Shown piece after piece: positions 1 through 11,149 of a stretch of 64,000 nt of DNA (position 1 is its first letter; the number at the start of each line of letters is the position of its first letter). Source of the DNA: Zygnema cylindricum (Eukaryota > Streptophyta > Zygnematophyceae > Zygnematales > Zygnemataceae); the NCBI GenBank assembly GCA_037447655.1, contig JBBHKE010002299.1, forward strand, positions 45,972-109,971, written 5' to 3'. The notes below the pieces were generated by a model, which ran no database searches, was not told where the DNA came from, and saw nothing but the letters and a program-made list of their open reading frames with translations. A program made the position numbers and the translations under genes.

Positions 1-424
1 TACTTCCAAAAGAGTTGCCTTTGACTAGGCCTGCTATACTATTAATACTAGCTAGCTGTTAGTCAACCAAGTGCTACACTTATGAACATGTGGACCTTTT
101 CGGTCAATCGACACTTATCCAAACTATATTTTAGAACAGCACAGATTAATCTACTATCTGTTGCGTTGCTATACTGCTACGTTGCGCTGCTATGTTGATA
201 TACCATACTGCTATGCTGCGGTAATCTAACATCGCAGTTGTGATGCTCCGCCATCGCAACTGTAGCAGCCTCCCTACTCTGCTCCAAAATACTCAATCTT
301 GTTACCCTATTACAATGCCTCTCACTAAGGTTGCAGCGTCCCGCTCAATACTATTTACTTAGGGAAAGTGGAGGGTTACACTGCCCCCCACTAAGGTTTC
401 AGCGTCTTATTTACGCAAACTAGA
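1..424. other. No gene seen; GC-alternating low-complexity DNA
   Basis: No supportable coding region. Positions 150-270 hold degenerate short repeats built on gctgc/gttgc steps, similar in texture to 1835-2100. It may be LTR or spacer sequence of the decayed element to its right. Confidence 0.4.
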
Positions 425-1669
425 GTTTATGGAATATCTCGTAAGTTTCTTGTCGAAACTTCTCGAATTCCGCTCGCAGAGTGCCAAATTGTTTTTGGAG
501 TTCCTCACATCTCGCCTCCAAAAGCGTGATGCGGTGATCCGCCGCTAGAAGATGTTGTCGCTCAACCTACCACCTCATCTGTTCATCTCCCTCCTTAGGT
601 GCAATATCCGACGCATCTAATTGTGGGGGAGGGGTTTTGAGTGGAGGCTCATCAGGTTGTGAACTTTAGAGAGCTATGGGTGCTGCAGCTGGGTGTGGTT
701 CTTCTTCATTGAAGGGTTCCCACCTAAGCACTTTCCGTAAATAGAAGGAGATGTGATTCTTGGTTGCTCGGGCTCGCTGTTGTGCGTTCTTTTGGGCTTG
801 CTTGAGTGATCGCACTTACGGTGTAACCTCGGCCTGAGCGATAATACCGTAAAGACGTACATCCCATGGATGATACTGGCGAAGTAATCGAGGGATGCAA
901 TGCGGTAACGATACTGGTCCGCGACAACTTCTACAAACAGCAGAGTGTGAGGATTCAGTTGTACGTAACCCTTGTGGTTGTTCCCTAAATCTTTCGTCTT
1001 CATAAAATTCCTGGCGGGGTGTGAAGGTACGCTAGCACGGATGTGGATTGGTTCTCCGGGTTTTCTTGTGCAACACTTCGTTGGCCACGTTGCCAGATTC
1101 GAATAGAATCGTTTCAGAAAACTTAAGGTGAGGTCAGGGTACTAAGAGTCATTGGGAATTGGGAACAAATAGTCGGGAATTTCTTCCTCCTTTTTGCTCT
1201 CTCCCTCCGTTTCCCTTTCTTCCCATCGGAGGACAAACACCTCATCCTTGCTGGGGTGCTGCTCCTCACCCTTCTTTTAAGAGCTCTCTGAAGATTGTTC
1301 GTGGGCTGTGCCCTCTTTATTCGGGTCCCTCATCACTTCCAAATCAGAGGCGCGTTCCTCCTCTGGTGGAGGAATTAGTTCTTGCTCTGGTTCCTTGGCA
1401 ACTGAGAGAACATGGTCCTATTCATCTTCGCGATCGCCCTCTTTGGTTGGATGACACTCGGGGTCTTGCAAATTTTTTGACCCCTCCACTCTGTTGCTTT
1501 CACCTGTTCCTTCCTCGCTGACAACAGCCTCAACCTGTTTTGTCTCCTCAGTGGTTGTCCTCCTCTCATCAGCCTCTACCATGGCTTTGGCTGCAACCAA
1601 CACTTTATCCGCACGTCTTATCCGGACTAATCTCCTTCTCTTCGGTGGTGGAGAAGAGGAAGATGCCAT
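425..1669 (-). pseudogene. Unidentified decayed gene, possibly gag-like
   Basis: I do not recognise this gene. Read on the minus strand it begins with a basic, nuclear-localisation-like start (MASSSSPPPKRRRLVRIRR), followed by an acidic stretch rich in Glu. Further along (674-1003) is a 109-residue open piece with a hydrophobic middle and a basic, proline-rich end. The last piece (about 430-560) would form an amphipathic coiled coil (LLEARCEELQKQFGTLRAEF). The pieces lie in different frames with stops between them, so this is not a working gene. Basic head, acidic linker and terminal coil could suit a retroelement gag or a host nuclear protein. No zinc knuckle or enzyme motif is visible, and I assign no function. 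Confidence 0.3.
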
Positions 1670-1739
1670 AAAGATGGTAGTGATGGAGAGTTCACATAAC
1701 TCAACGAGGGCGGGTAAGCTGTTCGTGCTATGGTGAATG

Positions 1740-2250
1740 CTCTCGAATCTACTTTTACAAGGGTTGTCGCGCTAGTTCATGACATCTTTAGGGGGTAGAG
1801 TTGTGGGTTTTGTCATTGCGACCCCCATTGGGTCGCAGCGTACGAGAGTACTGCAGTGTTTAATACTTTGTTGATTGCGATACTGCGACGATATCAAAAG
1901 TTCAACTTCGCCAATGCTCGGTTCATAACTTTGTTGTTGCGATTTAGAGTGTCGCCGTTGGGATTCTATGTCACGGCGGCTGTGACGCTATAATTCTTTG
2001 AGAGCGCAGCTCATACGTTGCAATCCCAAGCTACGCAGCGGTAGTGTTGTGATCTTCCATTGGCGCCGCTGCGTTTCTTCGTCAAGTCCCCAAGATGACT
2101 GCAACGATTACTACGTTGCGATTGGACTCCCTTCTATGCCTGTTTCGTCTGCCCCCCCGGTGAGGCTGATTGTCTGCACTCTGCCTAAACCTACGCAACA
2201 ATTCTGGAGCATGATGTCTTGATCGTTAACCCAAAAATCGTCCTCCGCGC
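1740..2250. other. No gene seen; possible LTR of the adjacent gypsy relic
   Basis: This lies just beyond the 3' end of a minus-strand gypsy integrase, where the 3' LTR would be expected. It contains several gttgcga/tgcgac words like those at the left edge of the window. No partner LTR is in the window, so this cannot be proven. Confidence 0.25.
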
Positions 2251-3178
2251 CTTTACCCTTCCTGGGCACCAGATATAGAGAAGAGTCTTGGAATGCCCCG
2301 GTTGTAGCTTCCGAGATTAGAGAATTTCTTCCACTTCATTCTCATCACGAGTACCGTGAACTGGCAGCAGGGACGTATGTCGGAGGTGATTTGGAAAAAC
2401 CGAATCGGGGTCACGAAACTAAAAGGTTTGAGGAATGTCAAGTTTGTAGGCAACGTCCTTCAACTTTGAAAAGATAGTGAATGGCAGAGTAAACATCGGT
2501 GCCAACTTACGAGAAAGGGCACTTCGTAGAGATAGGTTTGTCATCCGCAGCCAAACTTTGTTTCCGACTTTAAAGACAACGTCCCTTTGATGTGCATCAG
2601 CTTCCATCTTTTGACCATCCTTCACATGTTGGTGGGCCTTTGCCGCTCTATCGAGGTTAATGTGAAGTGTTCGTATAAAGTCCAATGCAGTGGGAGTGTT
2701 AGAGCTGGCGGTCAACTAATTTTGAGGAAGAATGGGTTGCCTGCCGTTTAGAGCAAAGGGGGTAGCATTCATTGAAGAACGAATCGCCCTGTTGTACGCC
2801 ACCTCAAGCGCCATCAAATGGTCAACCAAATCTGTTTGCTGTGCCGACACTTAAGCTCGTAGTGCATCCTCTAATGTCCTATTTATTCGTTCAGTCTGTC
2901 CAATTGGTTTGAGGATGATACACTGTGGACATAGCCAACTGCGTCCCACATAGCTTGAACAAAATTTTCCTGAAGTGGCTGACAAATTTCCGATCAGGAT
3001 CGCTAACAATATTTTCCGGAAGTCTATGGTGCCAAAATATTTCTCTGAAGAATAGTTCTGCAACATTTCGAGCCGTTACAGTCAATTTTGTAGGTAAGAA
3101 GTGTGTCATTTTTGAAAGATATGTTGATTTGAGGCAACCGGTGACCCAAAGGAAGGAGAAGAAAAACCATCAGTTGCC
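2251..3178 (-). pseudogene. Ty3/gypsy (chromovirus-type) integrase relic with chromodomain-like end
   Basis: C-terminal part of a gypsy Pol, on the minus strand and split over several frames. The first part (about 3109-2851) matches the integrase catalytic core, with motifs such as THFLPT, SDPDRKFVSHF and VYHPQTN; this is the segment carrying the second catalytic Asp. Next (2715-2419) is the GPY/F-type C-terminal region, seen as VGNKVWLRMTNL, SRKLAPMFTLPFTI and VAYKLDIP. Past a frameshift, about 2340-2225 reads VEEILESRK and then YLVPRKGKGAEDDFWVND, which fits a degenerate chromodomain. In chromoviruses this module steers integration to marked chromatin. Frameshifts and a missing N-terminus show it is dead. 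A copia LTR appears to interrupt its upstream side near 3175. Confidence 0.75.
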
Positions 3179-3937
3179 ATAATATTTAGATTACAAAAGA
3201 GGAAACTCTCACGAAGACCACAAAAAGACCGACTTCACAATGAAGCCCCAAGCAAACCAGACACACACTAGGTGTGCAAATTTTCCACAATATAAAAAGT
3301 ATAACAAGGAAACAGCACGCAGAATTTCACAAGGTTGTGCCAAAAGATCAAAATGATCTTGCAATTCAAAAATGCACAAAAACTGCTTCGCAGTTTTTCC
3401 GTACAATTCATGCTTCCTCTAAAATATTATAAGTCCTACATATACCAAGTGAACCTACATCTGATCTACACCGTACCACAATTACCGTGGTCTTCCGGTA
3501 CACTTAAACATTAATCAAAATAAACATCGCCGTCTACCGTACAAGTATTTACATCAATCCTTAACCCTAGCCGCCACTAAAGTACGCAGTCAAAGTTCGT
3601 CTGCTAAAATGACGGCTCAATCAATATTTCTCTTCCAAAAATGACGGCGAACTCCGTCCGCCGTCGGCGCATTCATTCATCACCGAAGATGAACCTCCAC
3701 GTGTAAATTTGGTCCCTCAAGTAAATCTGTAGTTTGTCAACCAACTCAACCAAGCTTGACTTCCCCACGGACCAACACGTATACATGGAGTGTACCGACT
3801 CTATGAACTTCTTTGGAGTTACATACCACACCAAATCTTATCAATGTCGACTCATTCTGGACATAAAACTAACTAAGTCTATAATCTCTTTCTCACACAC
3901 GAGATAAAAAGAGGACTAATGTTTTCCAAAACCAACA
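3175..3937 (-). repeat. 3' LTR of copia relic Cop-H (left edge uncertain)
   Basis: On the minus strand a purine tract (GGTTTAGGGGAG) is followed by TGTTGG, the usual start of an LTR, so the right edge at 3937 is well placed. The left edge is only a TG near 3175; no TSD is visible. No ORF inside. Confidence 0.55.
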
Positions 3938-4737
3938 CTCCCCTAAACCTTTAGACTCTCTCAACCACTAAGTCCACATGCCTCTCTACAAAATTTTAAC
4001 TTAGGTGCAGGTAAAGGCTTAGTCATCAAATCTGCTACCATCATCTCATCGGGCAAATAAGTGAGTTTTCAAATTGTGTTCACCACCTTCTCACTTACAA
4101 AATTCAACTTGATATCAATGTGCTTACTTTTCAAGTGGTGACTTCGGTTAGATGCAATCGCTATAGCTGCGTGGTTGTCACACCACACTATTTGAGGCCC
4201 AAATTGCATAAAATGAAGTTCTTAAAGCAGAGACTTTACCCAAAGTAACTCGTTGACACATGAGTTGGCTGCCATGTATTTAGCCTCCATTGTAGTTTGG
4301 GCTGTGACTTTTTGAAGCTTGCTGCTCCAGTAACATGTTCACTTCCGATCTTGAGAATGAATCCGGTATTGGAGCGGCGGCTTGGCATGTCTTTGTAGCT
4401 CGCATTGCTCCAATTCTGAATCTTGACCTTTTCTCCACCGAGAGCAAGTCGTAGATTCTGTGTCCCTACAAGATACTGAAGCACCCTCTTTGCTGTTTTC
4501 CAATCGAATCTTCTTGGATTGTGTAAACTCCGGCTTAGAGCGCCAACTGCTGCCGCAATATCCGAGCTTGTGCACTCTATGGAGTAGATTAGACTGCCGA
4601 CAATCTGACGATATGGAATGGCAGCCATAGAATTTTCTCCCGTGATTCCAAGGTGTCATCAAAAATGACTCCTCCCTCGGTCTCCATGCCTTCCACCTTT
4701 TGCTTCTATTCCATGGGAGTGGCAATTTATCATGCAC
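3938..4737 (-). pseudogene. Ty1/copia RNase H relic (Cop-H)
   Basis: C-terminal end of a copia Pol on the minus strand, in at least two frames. It starts with the RT/RNase H connection (YRQIVGSLIYSIECTSSDIA), continues with RVLQYLVGTQNLRLALGG and ends with VWCDNHAAIAIASN, SHHLKSKHIDIKLNFV and VADLMTKPLPAPKLKF, the usual copia RNase H finish just before the polypurine tract. The catalytic block normally read as SDASYGD is here SNASYKD, so the first RNase H acid is altered. The rest of Pol is absent at 4737. The sequence is closest to Cop-D in this window. Not functional. Confidence 0.8.
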
Positions 4738-4740
4738 GAT

Positions 4741-5412
4741 TATTTATTGCCTATGGAGGATTTTCGACCCTATTACTACTTCGTTGGATGTGGTTTCGGA
4801 CCAATTTTGGAGTAGGTCAATATTAAGCCGATAGTGCACCAAAAGCCATTTTTGAGAGACGATTATGAACACAAAGATTATTGTTTTGTTCTGTAATCCA
4901 AATCCCTATTGAAGTCTATAAAGAATAGCTAATAGAACTTTATTTCACTTAATTTGGATAATTAAGCTAGAAGATATGTGAGGTCAAAGTAGTGTTTTGG
5001 TGCATATTGTAGAAACTTTGACGTTCAATATCTTTTCAACGGCTAAGTTAAACATGCTGTATTTTAAATTGATACATATAACTTTTTAATACCTTTCTAA
5101 TGAATGTTTGTTTGGATTGTTCAGATAGAAATTATTAGAGATATGACAGTTTCTGTAAACTGCATAATCTAGGTTAATTATTGACTTTTTGAAGTAATGA
5201 TTGCTTTTGCCGGTTGGAAATTAGTACAGGCTGTCCAACCGACTTTTCATAAGTCAAAATTTCTGTCGTTTTCGGGAAATAAACATAGAATGAGTCCTGT
5301 AGTGTCAGATTTTTTTGCTAAGTATTAGTTCTAAGTACTTTAGGTTGTTCGAATTCAATATTGTCTTGGAAAATGAAGGCTCAAAACTGTCTCTCAGTTC
5401 TGTCGCCTTCCA
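4741..5412. other. AT-rich stretch without a gene
   Basis: No supportable coding region. It sits between the copia relic and the first copy of the Gyp-F terminal repeat and may include the U3 part of Gyp-F's 5' LTR. The 3' copy has nothing alike at the matching place, so this cannot be confirmed. Confidence 0.4.
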
Positions 5413-5976
5413 AAACCTGAACTTACCAGAAAAGAGCTATTTTGCCAGCCTCCCTTTTTCCATCTTTGGATCATGTTGGAGTTGCCTTCCAGTTAGTCAA
5501 TTTGTGTCTTGTTTGGCAACAAGGATACTTGGGGCTTTCTGATTGCAATAGTCCTTGGGATTCTAAAAGAGGGAGTTGGACGGATCCCTTATTGGGAGGG
5601 ATCCGTGGGATTACGGGACCTTTGGAGTTTGATCACGGGAGTTTTTCTGTAGCCTCAGTTTGCTCCTCTGGGTGGGTCAAAACCCTTATTAAGTTAACAT
5701 TCGGGGACGCTTGAATGCTACTTATTTTGTGCTTAATTATTTGGAATATGTTTATGCATTGTGGTGAATGGCTTCTGTTTGAGTAGGGTAAGAGGCAATA
5801 TTGTTAAGTCTGCAAAGATTGTTGTCATAACATGCTGTCATAAATGTTATGGCAGTCTAAATTATTTCCATTTTGATTTGATTTGTTACTTCCCAGGATT
5901 AGGGTTATGGTTGACTTTCTTTTGTTTAAAGTTGTTAGCATAGCCCACTGAGCTTGATGATATTAAAGCTCGCAGT
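5413..5976 (+). repeat. Gyp-F 5' terminal repeat (LTR part)
   Basis: Matches 17907-18475 almost throughout, for example gccttccaaaacc at its start and tgatattaaagctcgc at its end, with small indels. As the same sequence flanks the coding region in direct orientation, it is the LTR or its R/U5 part. The left limit is only where similarity to the 3' copy stops. Confidence 0.7.
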
Positions 5977-6125
5977 TAGACAAAACTGAGAGACCGTGCA
6001 TTGTTGTGTTTTATAAGGTGCACTTGTGTCTCTGATTTCAGTTTATTTTTATTTAAAAATGTAAAAAAAAAAATATAGATGGATGTTGGAATAAAAGGGG
6101 AGGTGGGGGGGCACCTCGTAAAGAC
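5977..6125 (+). other. Gyp-F 5' leader
   Basis: Non-coding stretch between the 5' repeat and gag. It contains an A-rich run (6061-6074). No convincing tRNA-complementary primer site was found directly after the repeat. Confidence 0.45.
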
Positions 6126-7918
6126 ATGTTTGGAACCCCGGAAATGGGTGAAACTAGCTCTTCCTCCCGGAGGGCTGGCCAAATTTCTGCAAATTCGGGG
6201 ATGCCATCGGTGCCATCGGTTTCCCTTACAGGTGGGGGACAAGACATTCCAAATCTCCCAAGTCCTCCCCCAATTTCTCCACTTCCGTCCACTCCTCCTA
6301 TTAGGATGTCCACTGAAGATTTCCCCACTCTAGCCGAATCTATCGAGCGAAGACGAGCATCTTGGCCATTTCCACCAACTAGAAGGGCTTCACATTCTCC
6401 TTCTTCTTATTCGGCTGCTTCTACTCACTCTCCTATAATTGGACCAGCTACCCGCTCTAGGCAACCCCACCTTAAGTTCCTGGTTCCACCACCAGATTTA
6501 CATGACACCGTTGGGAGGAACGAGCTTAGGGATTTGTATGGGCAACAATCACGTGATCACAAGGGTCCTAAAGATAGTCATAGAGGAGCTAGGTCGAGAG
6601 CAGATGTGTCAAAATCATGTAGGAGCCAGGGGAGGGAAAAACCAAAGATGTCTCCACTACCACATTCTGATTTTTTGTCTGCCGAATCCGTTACTTTGGG
6701 GAGCGGTTATAGAAGACAAAACCCGAGAGATCTAACACCTAAGATGCCTATATTCGACTTAGGGGATCCCTCAACATTGAATTTTCCCACATCTTCATCA
6801 CCTTCTCCCAATTTTGGCAAGGTTTCGTCGAAAGAAGTGATAATTGCTGATAATCTCTCACCCATGGGGGAGGGAGAAAATCAAGGGCAAAGAGGGGTAG
6901 TTTCGAAATTTTAGTTGTAGAAGATATACAACCTAATTTACCGGTCCAGATTTCGGAGTTTCCTGAGGTAGAGGGAAAAACATAAACACTTAGAGAACCA
7001 CTTTTTAGGGAAGGAGAGGAAGGGGACCGAGAGGATGCACCCGTGGTTGCACAACGAGATAGGAGTCTTTTCTCCAACAAATCGGCAGGTATTGGAGCTA
7101 TAGTAGAGAAGGAGTAAGGCGTTGGTGGAACAGGGCCGAGAGATGACTTAGTTCCAAATCCATCATTGGTATTTACTCCGACCAACAATCCAAAACTATA
7201 CTCCATTCTTTTTCGATACAAGTTTACTAGAGCTCCTGATCCAGGGGAAGCACCTTTGGAAGAGATCCCTGACATAGATAAGATTCCAACATCTATTCCT
7301 TCTCGTTTCGAGCATCTTCTCCGAACTCCTTTTCTATTGATCTACTTTTCCCCCAATTATGCGTTAGGTGGGACACCAACGATTTGACTTAACTGGGATA
7401 ATGTTTGCCATTCAGGCTAAATTGACCATTGGGGTAGAGAGGGTTGTTCCAACGGAGTTAGGAAAGAGTGGGAAGGAAAAGGATGGGATTCGAGAGGTCA
7501 GGAAAATTAGAAGGGAAGTAGGGGAATCGTTAAGACCAACAACTGATCTATTGGGGGTTGGGAGTTTTCCAAGAAGAGACCACAAGGGATTATACAGACT
7601 CATGATACTCTTTCTGGATCTGATGCATTGGTACAGGAAAGGACGGGGACAAAAGCAACACCCATTTCATCACCAAATGGAACAGACAATCGGAGAGTTA
7701 GACTTCGACTAGATCCAGGGGTGTTTTTCAAGGAGAATTTTCAGAAAGTACGAGAAAATTTGGAAATTAGGTTGCAACAACTCTCACCCATACCTATAGC
7801 TATACTTGTTATCACTCCCCAGACAAGAACAAACCTTTCTCCTTCCCCTCCTTCTCCCTCTAGCTCCTCCACCTCGTCTTCTACACCATTTTCACCCATT
7901 TCCCCTCTTCCTCCTTAA
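6126..7918 (+). pseudogene. Gyp-F gag, N-terminal part (broken)
   Basis: The first open stretch (6126-6914, 262 codons) is rich in Ser, Pro and Arg and of low complexity, as expected for a disordered Gag N-terminus. After a frame change it continues through 7166-7387 (PTNNPKLYSILFRYKF) and 7628-7918, which ends in a Ser/Pro run. I recognise no folded domain here. It belongs to gag because it precedes the capsid-like part and because its 6717-7292 segment recurs, inverted, before the 3' repeat. Several stops and frameshifts make it non-functional. Start chosen: ATG at 6126, the first one opening a long frame after the leader. Confidence 0.55.
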
Positions 7919-8243
7919 GGAAGTTTACCCCTCAACCCTACATTTAACTCTTTCCATTTCCCTCCTCCACCTAGTGATGATGATAACATTTACACCGGCA
8001 GGGTGATGGAGGTAACATTTTAGAAAAATCAATTTCATCTCATTCCACTCCTTCATCACCATCCACCCCTTCTTCTCCTCCTCTAGAATCCTCGTCATTG
8101 GTCCTTGATTCTTACAGTCCTTCAGAGACACCCGATCCTCTTTCACTGATTAGGAGTTTTTGCAATCTTTAGGGAACCCTATTTCTCCTATTTTTGATAC
8201 CACTTCTTCAGAAAACACAGGATTTCAATTGCCGGTTGAAGAC

Positions 8244-8815
8244 GATTTCTTCATGGGGGATAACTTGAGGTTATTTACAGGGGATGCATCAAGTATTACA
8301 TTTTCTTTGTTTAAACTCTAATGGGAGTCTTTTTATGCCGCTGAAGTAAACAAGTACCGAGGAAGTGTGGTTCTGGCCGACTTAGAGCGAATGTTATTTC
8401 CGATGATGGTAGATAGATTGGTAGGAGGGGCTTTGTCACATTATATGGAGAGGAAGACTAGCTTGAATCCTCCAACTATCAAGATTTGGGATTCGACTTT
8501 AGACAGGTCCCATGTTACTGCGGTGGCTGATCTCGAGGCAACCATCCGTCAGCCTATTTCAGCCACGTACACATTTGGTGATAAGTTACGTGATGAGATA
8601 TTAGCTTAATCCCAGATGAATAGATCTGAGTATGCCGCTATTGCTGCTACGAGGATGGAGGCGAATTCCCAACCTTGTACCACATTACTAGGTATATGGG
8701 AGACTCAGTATACAAAGCGAAATGAGTCTTCTATGAGAGAGTTTCATGAATTTAAACGGAAGCCTGATGAAACTCCTCTCACTATATAGAACCGCCTTGC
8801 TAACCTTTGTGTTCG
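8244..8815 (+). pseudogene. Gyp-F gag, capsid-like part
   Basis: One frame reads MGDNLRLFTGDASSITFSLF, a stop, then an open run beginning YRGSVVLADLERMLFPMM, a pattern like the retrotransposon Gag capsid fold (an FxGD-type start followed by helices). Past a second in-frame stop it continues with MREFHEFKRKPDETPLT and NRLANLC, the usual motif late in that domain. At about 8815 the frame shifts by one to meet the long downstream frame. Capsid would form the virus-like particle. Broken by stops at about 8319, 8607 and 8787. Confidence 0.6.
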
Positions 8816-9424
8816 AATCAGCAAGATATTAAAAATCTGTTGATCATTGCTAAGTTTGAACACGCGTTGTCGAAATCCCTTGACTTGAAGACGACCCGAA
8901 ATTTAGAAAAATGGACAGCTCACAAAGCTCTTAATGCTCTTCCTATCACTGATTTTGATCTTGGTACCGCTGCTCAAAAAAACCATGAACACTTTGCAAA
9001 TCGGGAAGCTCAAGAGAGGACCATGACAGGAAAAGTTTATAAAGAGGAAGCATTTTTTGGATCGAACACTCCTTTTGTCACCAACGCTGAATTGAATGCT
9101 GCCATATCAAGAGCAATGAAAGGGAAGGGAGTAGCAGAGCGGAATCTGCAAGCTCATGGAGCGGATAGACAGATCCTATTCTCATACAACAATTGTGGAG
9201 AGGTTAGACATGGTTGGCAAAAATGTCCGAGACCTTTATCAGTTGAGTTTGCAGCAAAGAGGGCAAAGATTGATGCCAAACAAGATGCTCGGAATGTGGC
9301 ATCTGGAGCTGGTGATCAGAGAAAAGGGAAAGATGGTGGAGGTCGGGACAACAAGAAAGGGGGTGACACCTCAGATGCACAACAGGTGGAATTTCAGATA
9401 ATTCGTCAAATTAGGCTTCCTTAG
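8807..9424 (+). pseudogene. Gyp-F gag C-terminus with first, degenerate zinc knuckle
   Basis: This 205-codon stretch continues the capsid helices (IIAKFEHALSKSLDLKT) and ends in a basic, Gly/Lys-rich tail. Near residue 120 is YNNCGEVRHGWQKC, a zinc knuckle whose first Cys has become Tyr (CCHC consensus C-x2-C-x4-H-x4-C). Such knuckles bind genomic RNA in nucleocapsid. It ends at a TAG (9422-9424) but shares its frame with everything down to 13495, so it is best read as part of one polyprotein. Confidence 0.7.
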
Positions 9425-9451
9425 TTCGACCATCGAAACATTCCTGATGAT

Positions 9452-10192
9452 TTGATGGCAAAGTTCTCTACTCCTAACACGACATGCGAGGCGTGTGGAT
9501 ATCAGAGCCATACGGCGGCTCAATGTTTTCGAAAACACCGAATTTTGAAAGAATTGTTTAAATATGTGAAAACTAATCCTGCTACCGAGAAAGCATTTAT
9601 GAGTATTCCCACTTTTTGTCAAATTTATCTCCTTCGTGGGACATTTCAACCCGAGGGGGAGAGGAACGAGCCCGATCCGGTTTGGGGGGCACAATTCGGA
9701 AATCCAACACCTTTTGAGACGAAATTACAGAAAGAGTTGTTGGAAGTCAAACACAAACTTGATTCATTGATGAGAGAGAACGCAAGCAAGGGTGCTTCTT
9801 CTTCAAAGTCGGCCAGGAAATTAGAGAAAGAGGCACGGTTGGCTTACCTAACTCAGCAAATGGCAGCTTTTCCGACGGAAGATTCATATTCACATGATGA
9901 TCCAGAAGGATGGGAGAGTTCATACCACTCCCGCATGAGTGGATTGTTTGTAGGTGATCCGATTTTGTTTAATGTTGAAATTGGAGAGAGTAGAAGGCAA
10001 TTACGAAAAATCACTAAAGATCAAAGGAAAGACAAGTTACAAGCAAGGACCAGTGATCATGAGAGGAAAGGGCAATCGGACATTCTCTCTTTTACCCCTC
10101 GGCAAGTCTTTTTGAAGACGAAAGTTGGTTTAGGGGTTAAAGCTGATTCTCCACCACCACCTCCACCAAAGGTAACCACTTATAATGATTGA
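9452..10192 (+). pseudogene. Gyp-F nucleocapsid/linker with intact CCHC knuckle
   Basis: Residues 12-25 form a perfect zinc knuckle, CEACGYQSHTAAQC. A charged helical segment follows (FETKLQKELLEVKHKLDSL, then KSARKLEKEARLAYLTQQ) that could form a coiled coil. The tail is basic and ends in a proline run. Same frame as the pieces on either side; the closing TGA (10190-10192) could come from a CGA codon by C-to-T change. A second knuckle with a coiled coil between nucleocapsid and protease is a common gypsy layout. Role: RNA binding and particle assembly, inferred. Confidence 0.7.
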
Positions 10193-10264
10193 ACCGCTGA
10201 TTCCTCCTCACCAGAGACCACTGAAGACAAACCGGACGACTCTTTCACTCCTCTCACCACGCGG

Positions 10265-10990
10265 GTGGATTCTCATTCTACTTCGACATCAGCTCCACCC
10301 ATCCCACCTTCTCGGCCTTCCGCCATGTTAGTGGATCTTCTCATCCCTCACTCTATAGAGTTAGTTCGCACTTTGGCTAACTCCCATCAAATTTCGGATG
10401 AAGAAATCATTTCGGCATTAAGATCTAAGATCACCAGCAGGGTGACATCGACAGATGCTTTTGGAGCACCCATTTCATCTTTCGATTCCAGTTTTGGTAG
10501 CTCGGCGAAGGTTCCAATTACGGATAGGGATTACTCTTCTTTGGCTGTTACATATATTGGTAACTCTTTCGGACACTTTAAGATTAATGGTTTCGGTGGT
10601 TTCCTCCAAACTGTGGTGGATACTGGGGCCCTTCCTAACCTTATCTCTACTAGTGCTTTGGAGAAATTGCCACCCAATTGTAGGCCAAAAGTATTTTACA
10701 CTAAGGTGTGCCTAAGCACGGTTAGTAGTGGTAATCAACCAGTTTTTACTATAATGAAGGGTATGGATATCGAATTTGGAGATGATGCAGGTCAAAAGAT
10801 TTCTATTCGTCTCCCTTTTTTTATGGTGGAGGGCAATCAGTTTGAAATTTTATTAGAAACCCATACATGGTCACTATTGGGAGCCATTGTAGATTTTTGG
10901 AGCGAGCAAATTTGCATTCAGGATTTGTCAACTTCACTCACTTGCCGTGTTTTTGTCCCTCTCACTTTGTGGGGACGTCATCATTCTTAG
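10265..10990 (+). pseudogene. Gyp-F retroviral-type aspartic protease
   Basis: The core is FLQTVVDTGALPNLIS with the catalytic D-T-G, followed by a flap-like hydrophobic stretch and, at the end, FEILLETHTWSLLGAIVDF. In active enzymes that last part usually reads ILG-x-D-h. The family cuts the Gag-Pol polyprotein and works as a dimer. The upstream 80 residues are a Ser/Thr-rich linker. The frame is shared with nucleocapsid upstream and methyltransferase downstream; TAG stops at 10988 and 11102 are the only breaks between protease and methyltransferase. Confidence 0.8.
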
Positions 10991-11149
10991 GAAGCGGCGG
11001 CAGGCTGCTACCCGGTCTACACTAACAATGCTTCCTCAATTCATTCTTCTAAATTTTCCATTGAATCGGAGGATGAATCCACCGACATTGTCCCCCTTAT
11101 ATAGCAATTCCCGATCTCCGCTGAGTGGGAGGAATCCCACAAATGGAGA

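Noticed and set aside
1159-1736. Plus-strand open frames here as genes
   Set aside because: They are Ser/Pro/Leu-rich and opposite the better minus-strand reading; likely shadow frames.
4788-5412. U3 of the Gyp-F 5' LTR starting near 4788
   Set aside because: No matching sequence before the 3' repeat, where inverted gag sits, so the edge cannot be set.
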